Source: Zopfochytrium polystomum (taxonomy: Eukaryota > Chytridiomycota > Chytridiomycetes > Chytridiales > Chytridiaceae). Taken from it: 64,000 nt of DNA. Position 1 is the stretch's first letter. Every line of letters starts with the position of its first letter. This document shows positions 1-10,619 of this stretch, piece after piece. Below the pieces are notes generated by a model, which saw only the letters and a program-made list of their open reading frames with translations, searched no databases and had not been told where the DNA came from. The stretch spans positions 186,001 to 250,000 of the forward strand of contig JAIVFJ010000034.1 of assembly GCA_025765615.1 (NCBI GenBank). The letters are read 5' to 3'. Position numbers and translations under genes: made by a program.

Positions 1-3000
1 AACGCGACGCTCCCCGCCGTCGGACCACCCGCGCTCGCCCAGCTCGCCCGACTGATCCGACGCACCCGGCAGCAGCCACATCTTACTGAGCTCCTCAGCA
101 GCGCGGCCGCGTCCGTCCAGCTCGCCGTGGTCGGCGGCGGCGGCGGCGGCGGTGCTGCTGCATCCCCCGCCGCGGCGCACGGCGGCGCCAGCGGCGGGCT
201 GATCGCGGGCTCGCGGCGCGCGCTGGAGGACGTCGTGGAAGCGCTGGAGGACGCAGAGGCGTGGTTCGTAGTTTTGCCAGCCGGGGCCGGCGGCGGCGGG
301 CGGGGGCGGCTGGACGTGGGGCAGCTTGTGCGGGAGGTCGCGGGGCTGCGGGTGGATGCGGTGTGTGCGGCGGACGGGGCGGTGGAGACGGTTGTGGTTG
401 GCGTGGACGAGTTTGTGGTGCGGTACGGAGGGTTGGATGCTGCGGCGGGCGGTGGCGGCGGCGGTGAGGAGGGTGCGAGGGGGTTGCTTGCGGGGGCAGG
501 GGTTGCGGGGAGGGTGCGGGCGGGGAGGGTGTATTTGACGGAGGACGGGTGGCGGGAGATGGAGACGAAGGCGGCGGCGGCGGCGGCGGCGGCGCGCGAG
601 GCGGCGGTGTTGGAAGTCTCTGCGGGGTCGGACGACGAGGAGCGGGGCGGGGTGCGGCGCAGTTGGAAGGTATCGGTGGGTCCCGGAAAGGTTGACGGCG
701 GCGAGCGGACGGGCGCGGCGCCGGCAAGGCGGGGCAAGAGGTCGCGGACGCGCCGGACTTGGCTGTGTGTGACGTGGTGCTTGACCTGGTGAGTGATGGC
801 CGGTTTTTGTGTTGTGTTTCCACAACCACTTTGCTTACCGGTAAGAAGGTGGATACCGACAATATTCCTGCGTTGGTGCTGCAAGCTCAAGCACGAGAAC
901 AAGATCGCATGGCGCGAAAAGGTAGCGGTAAGTATACGGCTTGCTTGCTCGAATGCGTTGAACGTTTCTCACCCTCTTCCGAATCTCCCCCTCCCCTGCT
1001 ACCACTCGTCCTCCCGGACCAATAAGCTTTGCATAATCATAGCGCTAATGTGCGGCATCGTGCTCTTCTTCATCATCGGGCTGAGCCAGATCCTATGCCC
1101 AAAGACCAACGTCCTCTCAGAGGGAGAAATCGCCTCCAGGTCGACGGTGGGCGACCCATACGTCATTCTCTACGGTGTGTACTACAGGATTCCGGATATC
1201 GTCACCGACCACGTGAACATGAACGGGTATCTTTCCAAAGCTGCAATTGAGGCGGTATGCTTGCTCTTAAACGACGATTTCGTTTTTCTTTTCGTTTTGA
1301 CGATCAAGCTTTGGCAGACTACTCTAGGGCAGGACGTCTCTGCAATGTTCTACAAACCCCTCGCATGGAGCAGCTACTGCCCGCTTCCGCAGCCGCCTGG
1401 CTTCGACAACGTTGACCGCACGATCCCGTCCAACGCGCAGAAAGTTTGGTGAGCACCGGCCCACATTTATTCCAACCAAGTTCTTCATCTAACCCCACCC
1501 CAACGAAAGGTACGCGCACCGCACATCCGGCACGCCCTACCTTCCTTCCATCGCCAAATACCAACGGGGCATCGTCGCGCGCGACGCGGTAGCCATCTCC
1601 GCGTACCTCAGCGGCGACCCGGCGCGGCGGCGGGTGCTGCGTCTCGGAGGGCGGCTGTACGACCTGACGCAGTACGTGGCGCAGAGCACGGCGAACGCGA
1701 GCAGCGATTTCCTGGGTAGCGAGGTGCGGGCGGCGGTCGAGGCGTTCGGCGACACGGGTGCGGACGCGGCGGGGGCGTTGCCGGCGCTGGTGTCGGGCGC
1801 GGCTGCCGGAGCTGGTGGGAATGCAACGGCGGCGGCGGCGTGGGAGAAGCGGCGGGCGTGTTTGGAGGGTTTGTTTTTTTGGGGGGTTGTGGACGAGCGG
1901 AACGGGGTGCGGTGCCGCGCGGCGAATGCGGTGCTGTTGGGGGCGACGGCGATAGTTTGTGTGTTGATTGGGATGAAGGTAGGCGGGCGGGTATGGTTCT
2001 TTTGTGAGCGATATGTCTAACGCATATTTCCGGGCTGGTGAACCAGTTTTTGGCGGCCCTGCAGCTGACACCGCGAAGATCGCCGGAGCAGCACGATCGG
2101 TTTGTCATCTGCCAGGTATGGACTCCAGTGGTTGTAGATCACTAGCTTCCTGCTTTGACCCCCTCGTGCAGGTTCCTTGTTTCACCGAAGGCGTCGAGTC
2201 GCTGAAAAAGACGTTCGAGTCGCTCATACAAACGACGTACACGGACTCTCGCAAAGTGAGGCCAAAACTGAATGGTCGATCCACCCACTCTCACTTTTCC
2301 TCACACACGCTTCCTCCCCTTTCTACCACCTTCATGTTTCACAAGCTCCTATTTGTCATCGCTGACGGCCTCGTCACCGGTACTGGCAACGACTCTCCAA
2401 CCCCGCGCATTGTCCTCGACATCCTCGGCGTGCCGCGGTACGTGAACCCAGCGCCAGTGGCGTATGAAGCTATCGGCGAGGGTCGACGCCGGCAGGTGAA
2501 TCTCGCCCAGGTGTATTCAGGATGGTATCGGCTGCTGGGGAAAGCGATTCCGTTTGTTGTCGTTGTGAAGGTCGGTCTGGAAGGAGAGTCCGTCAAGCCA
2601 GGAAACAGGTTACCAGCCTCAATTCTTCTTTTTCGGTTCGACGGGCTTTGTAACCATTCGACCTTCGCCGCTACCCCCCTCTGCATTCCGTAACAGAGGC
2701 AAGCGAGACAGTCAAATGATCCTGATGCGGTTCCTCTCTCGCATTTATTTCGACCAGGCGATGAGCCCTCTGGAACTCGACATTGCGTTCCACATGCGGC
2801 GGAAGCTGGGCGTGGATCCTGCGTGGTTCGAGTTTGTGCTGTGCCTGGACGCCGACACGGAAATCAAGTCGGACGCAATCAACAGACTGGTTTCCTCGAT
2901 GGTCCAGGATTCCAAGGTGAAAAACCGTTTTCAGACTCTGGGTGTGAAAATACCCCGTTCAATCAATTTGTTTTAAATAGGTGATTGGCATCTGCGGGGA

Positions 3001-4203
3001 AACTCTCCTCTCGAACGACCTCGAGTCCTGGGTGACGATGATCCAAGTGTACGAGTACTTTGTCTCGCACCACCTCTCCAAGTCCTTCGAATCGCTCTTT
3101 GGCGCAGTGACATGCCTGCCCGGCTGCTTCTCGATGTACCGCATCCGAACGCCGCCGGCTCCACCGCACGGGCAGCCGCTCCTCGCCAGCACGTCCGTTC
3201 TCCGCGAGTTTGGGCGGACGCGGGCGGACACGCTGCACCTCAAGAACCTGTTGCAGCTGGGGGAGGACCGGTACCTGACGACGCTGATGATGAAGCACTT
3301 TCCCGGGTGGAAGCTGGCGTTCGTGGCCGACGCGCAGTGCCGCACGGCGGCGCCGAGCCGGTGGGCCGTGCTGGTCAGCCAGAGGCGGCGGTGGATCAAC
3401 TCGACCGTGCACTCGCTGCTCGAGGTCGCGAGGCTGAACGACACGTGTGGGTGCTGCTGCGTGTCGATGCGGTCGTTGGTCGTGACGGAGCTGGTTATGA
3501 CGGTCGTGCAGCCGTCTGGTGAGCTTCTCTTTTTGTTTATCCCATCTAACTATTGAGCCATTGGTTACCAAAAAACACCAATCCGGAAGCGTTGGTTTAC
3601 ATTGGCTACCTCGTCTACTCCGCCCTGACCGACGAGTCGTTCGGCTTCCCCCTCATCTCCCTCATCATGATTGCGGCCGTCTACGGCGCCCAGATCATTG
3701 TCTTTATACTCCGCGGGCAGTTCCAGCACATTGGATGGATGGTCATTGTTGAGTGTCGCTCAGCCCGTTTCACGCTCTCGCACTAAAAATTCCCTCACCG
3801 AAACACTCAGTACATCCTGGCAACGCCAATCTACAGCTTCTACCTGCCTCTCTACGCCTTCTGGCACTTTGACGACTTTACCTGGGGCAACACGAGGCGG
3901 GCGGTTGACGCGGACGGGAACGAGATATTTGACGCGGGGGACAACGGGGGGACGAGTCTCGAGGTGAGCAAAAGCGGCGGAGCGGCGGTGGCCGGGAAAG
4001 AAAAACAGTTCGTTTTGCTGACATGCGCATGCGTCGCGACAACATACCAGATGGAGATGTCGGTGCCGCTCAAGACGTGGGCTGAGTACGAGGAGGAAGG
4101 GGCGACCAAGAACGCATCGATGGTGGCAGGCGAGGCGTACCAAAAGGCCGACACGCATCGGCGGGGGGAGGGGGTCCGCGTTACGCACGTCCGCCAAGTG
4201 TGA
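1..4203 (+). CDS. Chitin synthase, class V/VII-like (5' truncated by window)
   Basis: Membrane glycosyltransferase (GT2) polymerising UDP-GlcNAc into cell-wall chitin. The open frame enters at base 1 with a Gly/Ala-rich, poorly conserved stretch. After the first intron (about 788-848) it runs into [12 protein letters not shown], a membrane-entry motif I associate with classes V/VII. A cytochrome-b5-like stretch ([11 protein letters not shown], about 1650-1680), a second membrane segment and the catalytic domain follow. Visible catalytic motifs are LCLDADTE (about 2840), EDRYLT (about 3267) and the product-binding SQRRRW (about 3375). The C-terminal membrane segments include [10 protein letters not shown], split by an intron from [20 protein letters not shown]. 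About ten short introns interrupt the gene and it stops at 4201-4203. Any myosin motor-like N-terminus would lie upstream of the window. No C-terminal DEK-type domain is seen. Exon ends were placed by phase; the internal GC-rich exon near 1630-1980 is the least certain. Confidence 0.93.
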
Positions 4204-4601
4204 TGCGCTTCTCCTCTTGCTGTTCGGGCTTTGTTTGGGCTGATGGAAATATTTTAGAATCAAGATCTCTCTGTCCCTCCACTCTTACTCGTAACATTGA
4301 AGCACATGTAACTCTGAGAATACTGATAAAGTGGGGACGGTATGAAAGTAGAGTGAGTGGGTGGGGAACGACACATGCATGCACGCGACGTGGTTTGTTT
4401 CCCTCTCTCTCCGCTCTTGGCCTTCTTCTCTACGAGACACTCGCTGCTGGCTGGCTGGCTGCGCGAAGTCGACAAAGCAATAATGCTGTACATTATTCAA
4501 ACATCGCACTACCAGACAGGAAGAGCCAACAAACAGACACAGGGACGGACAACAGCAGCAACTGGCGATGATGCAAACACGACACAGACAGACAGACAGA
4601 C

Positions 4602-4658
<57 letters not shown>

Positions 4659-4886
4659 TGTGTGTGTGTGAATAGGGAGGGTGAGTGTGGGAGAGTGAGA
4701 GACAGAGTGAGTGAGAGGGAGGCCTCGGCAGACAGAATGAGACACTCGACCTTCACTGCAACAATGCAGAGACAGGCCAAGAGTGCCCCTTCCCTTTCTT
4801 GGAATGGGAGGGGAAAAAACAAAAAGCAGCACAACCCACGCAGAGAGCCAGACAGACAGACAGGTCTCTTTTTGTAAGCGCTGACA

Positions 4887-4924
<38 letters not shown>

Positions 4925-5218
4925 AAAAAAATCAATTGCTCCGCCGCCCCCGCCGCCGCCGCCGCCGCCGCCCGACGCCGCCGTCCGCTCTCTGATCCCT
5001 GCTCCTCGCTGCTGCTGCGCCAACGACGAACAAACGCAACGAAGCGAACAGAACGAACGCATCGGGACCAGCGCAGCAGCAGCCCCGTCGCAGCACGCAT
5101 TCCGAACCCCCTCTCCTCGGCAGTGCGTTCGTTGCCTGCCTTGTTCCCCCCGGGGGCTCCAGCTTCCCCACCCCTCCAACCGCCCCTTCTTCCTCCTCTC
5201 TTCCCTTCGCAGCCAGCG
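4204..5218. repeat. Intergenic region with (GA)n and (CA)n tracts
   Basis: About 1 kb between the chitin synthase stop and the next start. It contains an uninterrupted (GA)n tract at about 4605-4655, GACA-like repeats just before it, more interrupted GA repeats to about 4720, and (CA)n at about 4888-4920. A C-rich stretch runs up to the ATG at 5219. Long open frames on the minus strand here are only Ser/Leu or Cys/Val translations of the microsatellites. The region probably holds the promoter and 5' UTR of the 5219 gene. Confidence 0.8.
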
Positions 5219-7693
5219 ATGCGTCGCTGGGCGCAGCGGCAATCCAGCAGATCAGTGTGTCTGACCCCGTCCCCACCAGCCTCTTCTGCTGCAGAGGCCG
5301 CAGCCCATGACCGCCCACCCCCACAGAACCACCCATCCTCTCCCCGCCCATCCGTCGTCCGCTTGACCGCTGCGTCCCTCGCCGCTGCCGCTCTCCTTGC
5401 CATCGCCTGTCTCCTGGCCGCCCCCGGCCCTCTGGGCGTCGTCGCACCAGCCTCCGCCTTGCCAAATAGCCGCATCGCAGCAGCGGTTGCTCACCCCGAC
5501 AGTCTCCGCGGCGACCATGCCTTTAACATGGATACTCTCCTCAAAAAGTTTGCGGCAGAGAGCGGCGACGATGACGAAGAGGATTCTGACGGGGATGGTG
5601 CGGCGGCGGCCGCGGAGGATGGCGAGAAGAAGAAGGAGGACGGGGACGGGGAGGACAAAACTGAAGCGGCTCCCGCCGAGAAGCCGGCAACGACTGTCGA
5701 CTCTGAGGACGTGGCAGACTTGATGGGCGGCGCTTCCTCGGACCCTGCTCCCAAAGTCGGTCCCAAAAGTGACGATGACAAGAAGAAGAAGAAGGATGCC
5801 GCTGCGGGCGGCGATGGCGACGATGACGGCGACGGGGCAAAGCCAGCAAAACCGGCAGACACCCCCAAGCCGCCCGCAGCCAAGAGCGACGACGGTGACG
5901 ACGGCGATGGCGAAGGCGGCGCTCCAAAAGCGCCACCACCGACCCCCGCACCGAAACCTGACGGCGACGACGACGACGGGGGCGAAACCAAGAAGCCTGC
6001 TCCCAAAAGTGATGGTGACGACTCTGACGGAGATGACGGGGCCGCGAGCGCAGGCGCAAGTGAACCACCAAAGAAAAAGAAGGAGAAACCAAAGAACATT
6101 GGACCGCTGAAAGAGCTGACCCGCGCTCTCGAGTCGAGAGTCAACGAGCTGGCCGCCGTCGCCGTCACCACCTATGCGAACGTGAGTGAGACTGTGAAGC
6201 AAATCTCGCGAGAGACGGAGAACCTTTCAGGGATCAACCTCTACTACGGGACAGTCAACGGCCAACCCACTCAGGTCAATTCCGAGGGGAAGCCTATCGG
6301 ACCACTGAAGAGCATGTCCAAGCAGCTGGAGAATAAGATTGTTGACCTGTCGACCAAGGTCCTGTTCATGTTTGCGGACATAAAAGACTTGATCAAGGAG
6401 ATGTCGAGACTGACGGAGCAGTCGACCGGATACAATCCGTACTACGGAACGACGAGCAAGTGGGGACCTTCCGGCGAGTTTGCCCAGCAGGCCCTCCAAA
6501 AGAATCTGCAAAAGGCCAAGGCGGCGCAACAAAAGAAAAGCGCATCGAAGCCTAGACCCAAGAAATCCAAGAAACCCAAGGCCGCCAGCAGGGCTGTTCC
6601 CAAGAGCACACCAAAGGCGGCGACAAAGCCAACGGCCTCTGACGACGACAGCGACGACTTTGACGCATCCGACCTCGCCGGCTTCGCACCGAAATCCCGT
6701 TCAGCCGTCGGCAAATCCTCCTCCTCCGCGTGGCTCGGTGGCGGCGCCGGCGGCGACGGCGGACCGACGCGGTCGGTCTGGTTCCGCCTCGTGACGCCCG
6801 CAGGCACGCCGTTCCGTTCGCACGGGGTGACGCGGGTACGGCTTCCGCTGGACGCCATCGTCGACGACCTGCGCGACGGCGTCAAGGCCAAGTACCCGGT
6901 GACCTTCAAGGGTGTGATGGCGGCGTCGCTGGTCGTGCGGACGGGCAAACCGGGCGAGGACAGCAGCATCGACCCGGACGAGGCCGTCAGCGACGCGACC
7001 AGCTCCGGCCCGCTCAAGGCCGACGTGTCGCTCAACGGCATGGGACTGACCCGCGACGCCGCCGTCTACGTCGTCGTGCCCGAGGCTACCGTGCGCATGT
7101 GGGAGGGCGGCGGCGCCGCAGAGTCTGTGCTCAAGTCGGCGATCACCGGCGCCTTGGGCGTCGTGCCGGTGCCCGCTGCTGCCGCCGCCGCCACCGCGAC
7201 CCCGCCCGCAAACGGCGGGGCGGCGCAGCCGGCGGAGCAGCAGCAAGCCCAGCAGCAGGAGATCGACCCGGCGACGGGACTGCCGGTGGACCCTACAGCG
7301 GCGGGCGCGGGTGCGGCCATCGACCCGGCGACGGGGTTGCCGGTCGACCCCTCCGCCGCCGGCGGCGCGATCGACCCCAACACGGGGCTTCCGATGGACG
7401 GGTCCGGAGGGGCGGTCGACCCTGCGACGGGGATGCCGATCGACCCTGCCACCGGCATGCCGATGGACCCGTCGCAGGGCGGCGGTGCGGTAGATCCCGC
7501 GACGGGGATGCCGATGGACCCGTCGCAAGGCGGCGGCGGGTACGGCGGGTACGACCCGTCGATGGGCGGTGGCGGGTACGATCCCTCGATGGGGGGTGGC
7601 GGGTACGACCCGTCGATGGGCGGCGGCGGGGCGTACGGTTTCCGGTCGCCGCGGCGGTACTCGAACTTCCGGCACAGCCGGGGGCGGAGGTGA
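5219..7693 (+). CDS. Secreted-looking acidic repeat protein with crinkler/ubiquitin-like domain
   Basis: Single-exon 824-residue protein. The start was chosen at the ATG following the repeat-rich leader. The frame stays open upstream to about 4799, but that part encodes microsatellite. A basic N-terminus is followed by an Ala/Leu hydrophobic segment (residues about 45-70) that could be a late signal peptide or anchor. Residues about 95-290 are very acidic and Lys/Pro-rich. Two related units (residues about 294-345 and 360-411) each start with IGPLK and end with YYGT. A Lys-rich linker precedes a domain at about 518-626 that starts VWFRLVTPAGTPF and ends in a VVVPE strand. It resembles the ubiquitin-like header of crinkler-type proteins, here placed C-terminally. 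The tail carries DPATGLPVDP-type repeats, then YDPSMGGGG repeats. Function unknown; the header assignment is by pattern only. Confidence 0.7.
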   Translation: MRRWAQRQSSRSVCLTPSPPASSAAEAAAHDRPPPQNHPSSPRPSVVRLTAASLAAAALLAIACLLAAPGPLGVVAPASALPNSRIAAAVAHPDSLRGDHAFNMDTLLKKFAAESGDDDEEDSDGDGAAAAAEDGEKKKEDGDGEDKTEAAPAEKPATTVDSEDVADLMGGASSDPAPKVGPKSDDDKKKKKDAAAGGDGDDDGDGAKPAKPADTPKPPAAKSDDGDDGDGEGGAPKAPPPTPAPKPDGDDDDGGETKKPAPKSDGDDSDGDDGAASAGASEPPKKKKEKPKNIGPLKELTRALESRVNELAAVAVTTYANVSETVKQISRETENLSGINLYYGTVNGQPTQVNSEGKPIGPLKSMSKQLENKIVDLSTKVLFMFADIKDLIKEMSRLTEQSTGYNPYYGTTSKWGPSGEFAQQALQKNLQKAKAAQQKKSASKPRPKKSKKPKAASRAVPKSTPKAATKPTASDDDSDDFDASDLAGFAPKSRSAVGKSSSSAWLGGGAGGDGGPTRSVWFRLVTPAGTPFRSHGVTRVRLPLDAIVDDLRDGVKAKYPVTFKGVMAASLVVRTGKPGEDSSIDPDEAVSDATSSGPLKADVSLNGMGLTRDAAVYVVVPEATVRMWEGGGAAESVLKSAITGALGVVPVPAAAAAATATPPANGGAAQPAEQQQAQQQEIDPATGLPVDPTAAGAGAAIDPATGLPVDPSAAGGAIDPNTGLPMDGSGGAVDPATGMPIDPATGMPMDPSQGGGAVDPATGMPMDPSQGGGGYGGYDPSMGGGGYDPSMGGGGYDPSMGGGGAYGFRSPRRYSNFRHSRGRR

Positions 7694-7708
7694 AGGGGCG
7701 TCGACACC

Positions 7709-7774
7709 GCTACTGCAATCAGCCAAGACTAACCCTCTTTGGCAAGTGGGTTAGTCTTGGCTGATTGCAGTAGC
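7709..7774 (+). repeat. Perfect 27-bp inverted repeat (3' UTR hairpin)
   Basis: Left arm 7709-7735 and right arm 7748-7774 are perfect reverse complements (27 of 27) with a 12-nt loop at 7736-7747. The structure starts 15 nt after the TGA of the 5219 gene, so it would sit in the 3' UTR as a very stable stem-loop. It is not followed by a bacterial-type U tract. I see no second copy in the window. Confidence 0.95.
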
Positions 7775-8329
7775 TGGTGGTGTGGGGGTAGCTAGAAGGA
7801 ACTCAGTGTCGGGGGTTGGTGCATGCGGATAAAAAATTGCTGCGTTCTGTTTTTTCCTTGGTTCTATTTTTCACCCTCGTTTTTCTCTCTCTCTCTCTCT
7901 ATTCTCTCTCCCCCTGTGTTTCTTTCCTTTGCTACTTTTGCCTATTTGGCTCCTTCTCTATGGGCCGCGTTGTTCGGCATTCACCCCTATGGGAGACGAG
8001 AGTGAGGAAGGTGAAAGGCAAAGCGCGATTATGTGTGTGTTTGTGTGTCGTTTTGATGTGTTTGATGTGTGTTGTCAGTGTGTCTGTGTATCCGAGTTGG
8101 GGACTTTCGCTTTTTTTTTTTTTTTTTTCTTCTCTCCGATCAGTCGTCGTTTTCAGCCGCCCCCACGCACACACACACAGACGCACAAGGCGCAAGGAAG
8201 GACAATAAAGTGCATGGCGTTGAAATCCTGTCGTTGCAAGTATTCTGACATTTTGCGATTGGCGTTGGGTGTCTAGGAAACAGGAATGCTACGCGTGGCA
8301 CTGACGCGTTAGTGAAAAGAGCTGAATTT
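7775..8329. other. Low-complexity intergenic DNA
   Basis: Holds a (CT)n tract (about 7881-7902), TG-rich stretches (about 8033-8090), a T tract (about 8109-8128) and a short CA run (about 8169-8180). I see no supportable gene. Hydrophobic open frames here are translations of pyrimidine tracts. Confidence 0.6.
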
Positions 8330-8580
8330 GAAGTGAATGGGGGGAGGACAGCACTGGAGCACTCGCGCCACTTCCTGTCGCTTGCAGTGTCAGTGAAAGT
8401 GCAGAAACGGCACTTGTTTTTGCTTGTTTTTCAAGTGCTAGCTTTGTCGGGAAGAAGAAGAAAAAAAGAAAAGGAAATAAAAATCGGCGCCTGAAATTCC
8501 ACCAAAACAATCAAGGACAAAGCGGTAAACCCGAAAAAGTCCATCAAAACCTCAGCCTGAAACGTCTTTGAAAAAAGCAA
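8330..8580 (+). promoter_or_regulatory. Degenerate copy of the GTPase-family promoter segment
   Basis: The segment repeats, in the same order, features found upstream of the three GTPase genes (23.1, 32.8 and 55.1 kb): GCACT/AAGTGC words, a TTTGT.GGGAA block followed by an AAGAAGAAG-type purine run, GGAAATAAAAATCG in place of the TATA region, then AAGGACA..CC..AAAG.CCATC. No GTPase coding sequence follows. It is probably a diverged relic or another user of the same promoter type. Confidence 0.4.
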
Positions 8581-8607
8581 AATCCCCACGGCGACCTCTC
8601 CGTTTGA

Positions 8608-8751
8608 CGGCTTCCTGATCAGAGCCAACTGCCGCAGCTGGTGAGCTTCAACGTTGGCACGTGGCTGGTCGAGTTTTTGGAGGCGCACGCGAAAGTATTG
8701 GAGCGCCTCTGGCTGACGTACTGCAGTGCGTCGCCGGAGTTTCCCTCTCCG
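8608..8751 (+). pseudogene. Short leucine-rich (F-box/LRR-like) relic
   Basis: One frame reads a leucine-rich-repeat-like stretch including LVSFNVGTWLVEFLEAHAK and LERLWLTYC, bounded by stops on both sides. The spacing of Leu with a FLEAHAKVLERLWL pattern is like fungal F-box/LRR proteins. Too short to be a functional gene. It lies just 3' of the GTPase-type promoter relic. Confidence 0.3.
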
Positions 8752-9884
8752 TGACCGCATCCCATGTCATCATTAATTCGACTGATTGCACATTGAGCGT
8801 GCACATGGGCGCAGGTTCTTTTCGCAGGTTGCCCGAATCGAGCGCGACCCGCGGGTATGGAGCTTCGAGCTGGAAAACGAAAAAAAAAAACCGCCGTTCC
8901 GAGCAGGAGGACAAGTTTGACGGTTGAAGACTTTTTTTTCGCACCGCAAGACGAACCGAAACAAGAGAAATTTCGTACAAAAAACATTCTGTAATTCTTG
9001 TATCATTGATGTCCCTATTTGTCAGTGTTGGCCTGACGCGTCCTTCAGTCCAGAACAAGAATCCAAGAGTATCTTATCTCTTATGTTCAAGGCTGCAAAC
9101 GCTGGAATTGCTCTTTAATTACTCCTTCACCTCATCCGCCCGCGTACGGACCTGGCGTTTTCCTGATTGTGGGGAACAGACGTCGCGCCGTTGAAAAAAA
9201 TTGTTGTGGTTTTTGTGGAGACAGGATGCTTGCATCGGCTGTGGATGGATGGAGTCGAAGAACGGGATCGACGCGATCGCTGCACGTGAAGCAGGACAGG
9301 CACTGAGCCAAGGTCGAAACACCCTTGGCGGCCAGAATAAGTCCCTAAAATTCAAAGCGCAGGCGTATGCTGTGCTTTGTAACTTTTGGCTCAACGAAGC
9401 CGACGAACCTTTTCTCCAGCTTTCGCGGGGAGTCGATGTAATATTTCTTGATCTTTTCGAGTTGTGTGCAAGCGAGTGCGTCCATTATTATTGGCCAAAG
9501 GGGCGGCCATGCGCACCTCCACCTTCCGGCCCTCTAGATCCTTTTGTCGTCCCTTTCCCGGTTATTCGCCCTCAGCTGTCTCGCTAGTCCTTGGCGCGTT
9601 CCTCTTTGCCTTCCGCTACCTTCCACGAGGGCCCGCTTTGGTTACCGTGTGCAATTTCGAACATGAGTAGTGCAGATCTTCTTGCTGAATTTCCTGGACA
9701 GATCTCTCTCGTAAGTATTTTTTCGGACAACACTGAGTCGCGAAGGATGAAAGAGCAAGATTCGGCAGGGCTGGCTGGAAGCTCGGTGAGAAGATCACTT
9801 ATGGTTTCTGCCAAGCACCTCGGAGGCAGTGAGCCACATGTCGTTGATCAGATAACTTTTTTCGTTGCCCTCTCCCCCTTACCG
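8752..9884. other. Intergenic region, no gene recognised
   Basis: About 1.1 kb with only short open frames. The longest on the plus strand (about 9201-9587) has no recognisable motif or splice context. Neither strand shows a convincing coding pattern. Confidence 0.4.
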
Positions 9885-10150
9885 CTGGTCTCGTGGCTAG
9901 TAGACACCAACAAGCCAGCATTGAAAGGGGGACGCCGTCAAAGTGGACCGAGGTGTGTGGCGGCACGACGAGCGGGCAGGTTGTGGCCAGCTCGGAGAAG
10001 GCACGGGCGAGTTTGGGCTCGCTGGAGGACGCAACCATGCATACAAGCTGCAGGTCGACGCACACGCCGGGCAGAGTAACGCCGAAGGGGTGGATGAAGA
10101 GATAGATGATCTCGCGGGCGATTTGCTCAAGCCTGAGGGTGTCTGATGAG
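9885..10150 (-). pseudogene. Possible coding relic of unknown family
   Basis: On the minus strand an open stretch has a balanced, protein-like composition (for example IAREIIYLFIHPFG and PLVVPPHTSVHFDGVP), unlike the surrounding low-complexity DNA. It has no good start and runs out of a (CA)n tract at 10173-10214. I do not recognise the family. It could be an exon of an unresolved gene or a remnant. Confidence 0.3.
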
Positions 10151-10170
10151 AAAGGAGAAAATGACAGAAG

Positions 10171-10216
<46 letters not shown>
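10171..10216. repeat. (CA)n microsatellite
   Basis: About 45 bp of near-perfect CA dinucleotides, followed by an A tract at about 10265-10284. Confidence 0.95.
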
Positions 10217-10222
<6 letters not shown>

Positions 10223-10619
10223 AAATCATCTATGAGACTTGCAAAAAAGCGAGGTTGAACCAAAGAAAAAAAAAAAAAAAAAAAAGAAAAAGCTGAGTGG
10301 GCGCTGTCAGCGGTGGCCACGACAGATGAGAGCTTAAAACTTGCAACTGGTGGAACTACTAAAAACAAAGAAAAAAAAACAGTTGAAACGATCACAATAG
10401 GCAGAAACCCACTGCTTCCTCACCCTTTTTCAGGGGAGGGAAAGAGCGTCGATCCAAATTCAACCCAACCCGGCCTTCACACCCCCCCCCCCAGTTTCTC
10501 GAGTTTTCTCTCAAAACCGGGATGATGTGAAAAACAGGGGGGAACGGCTGGCGCTTCGGAGCGAGCAGGGGAACAGGAAGAGTTCCCCGAGGCAAGATTG
10601 CACCCCACCCAGCCCTTGT

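Noticed and set aside
4493..5475. Minus-strand ORFs with poly Ser/Leu and Cys/Val
   Set aside because: They are translations of (GA)n and (CA)n microsatellites and of the GC-rich antisense of the 5219 gene; no conserved sequence or splice context.
5252..7764. Long overlapping ORFs on both strands within the acidic repeat gene
   Set aside because: High GC and repetitive third positions keep alternative frames open; only the 5219-7693 frame has a leader, internal duplication and a recognisable domain.
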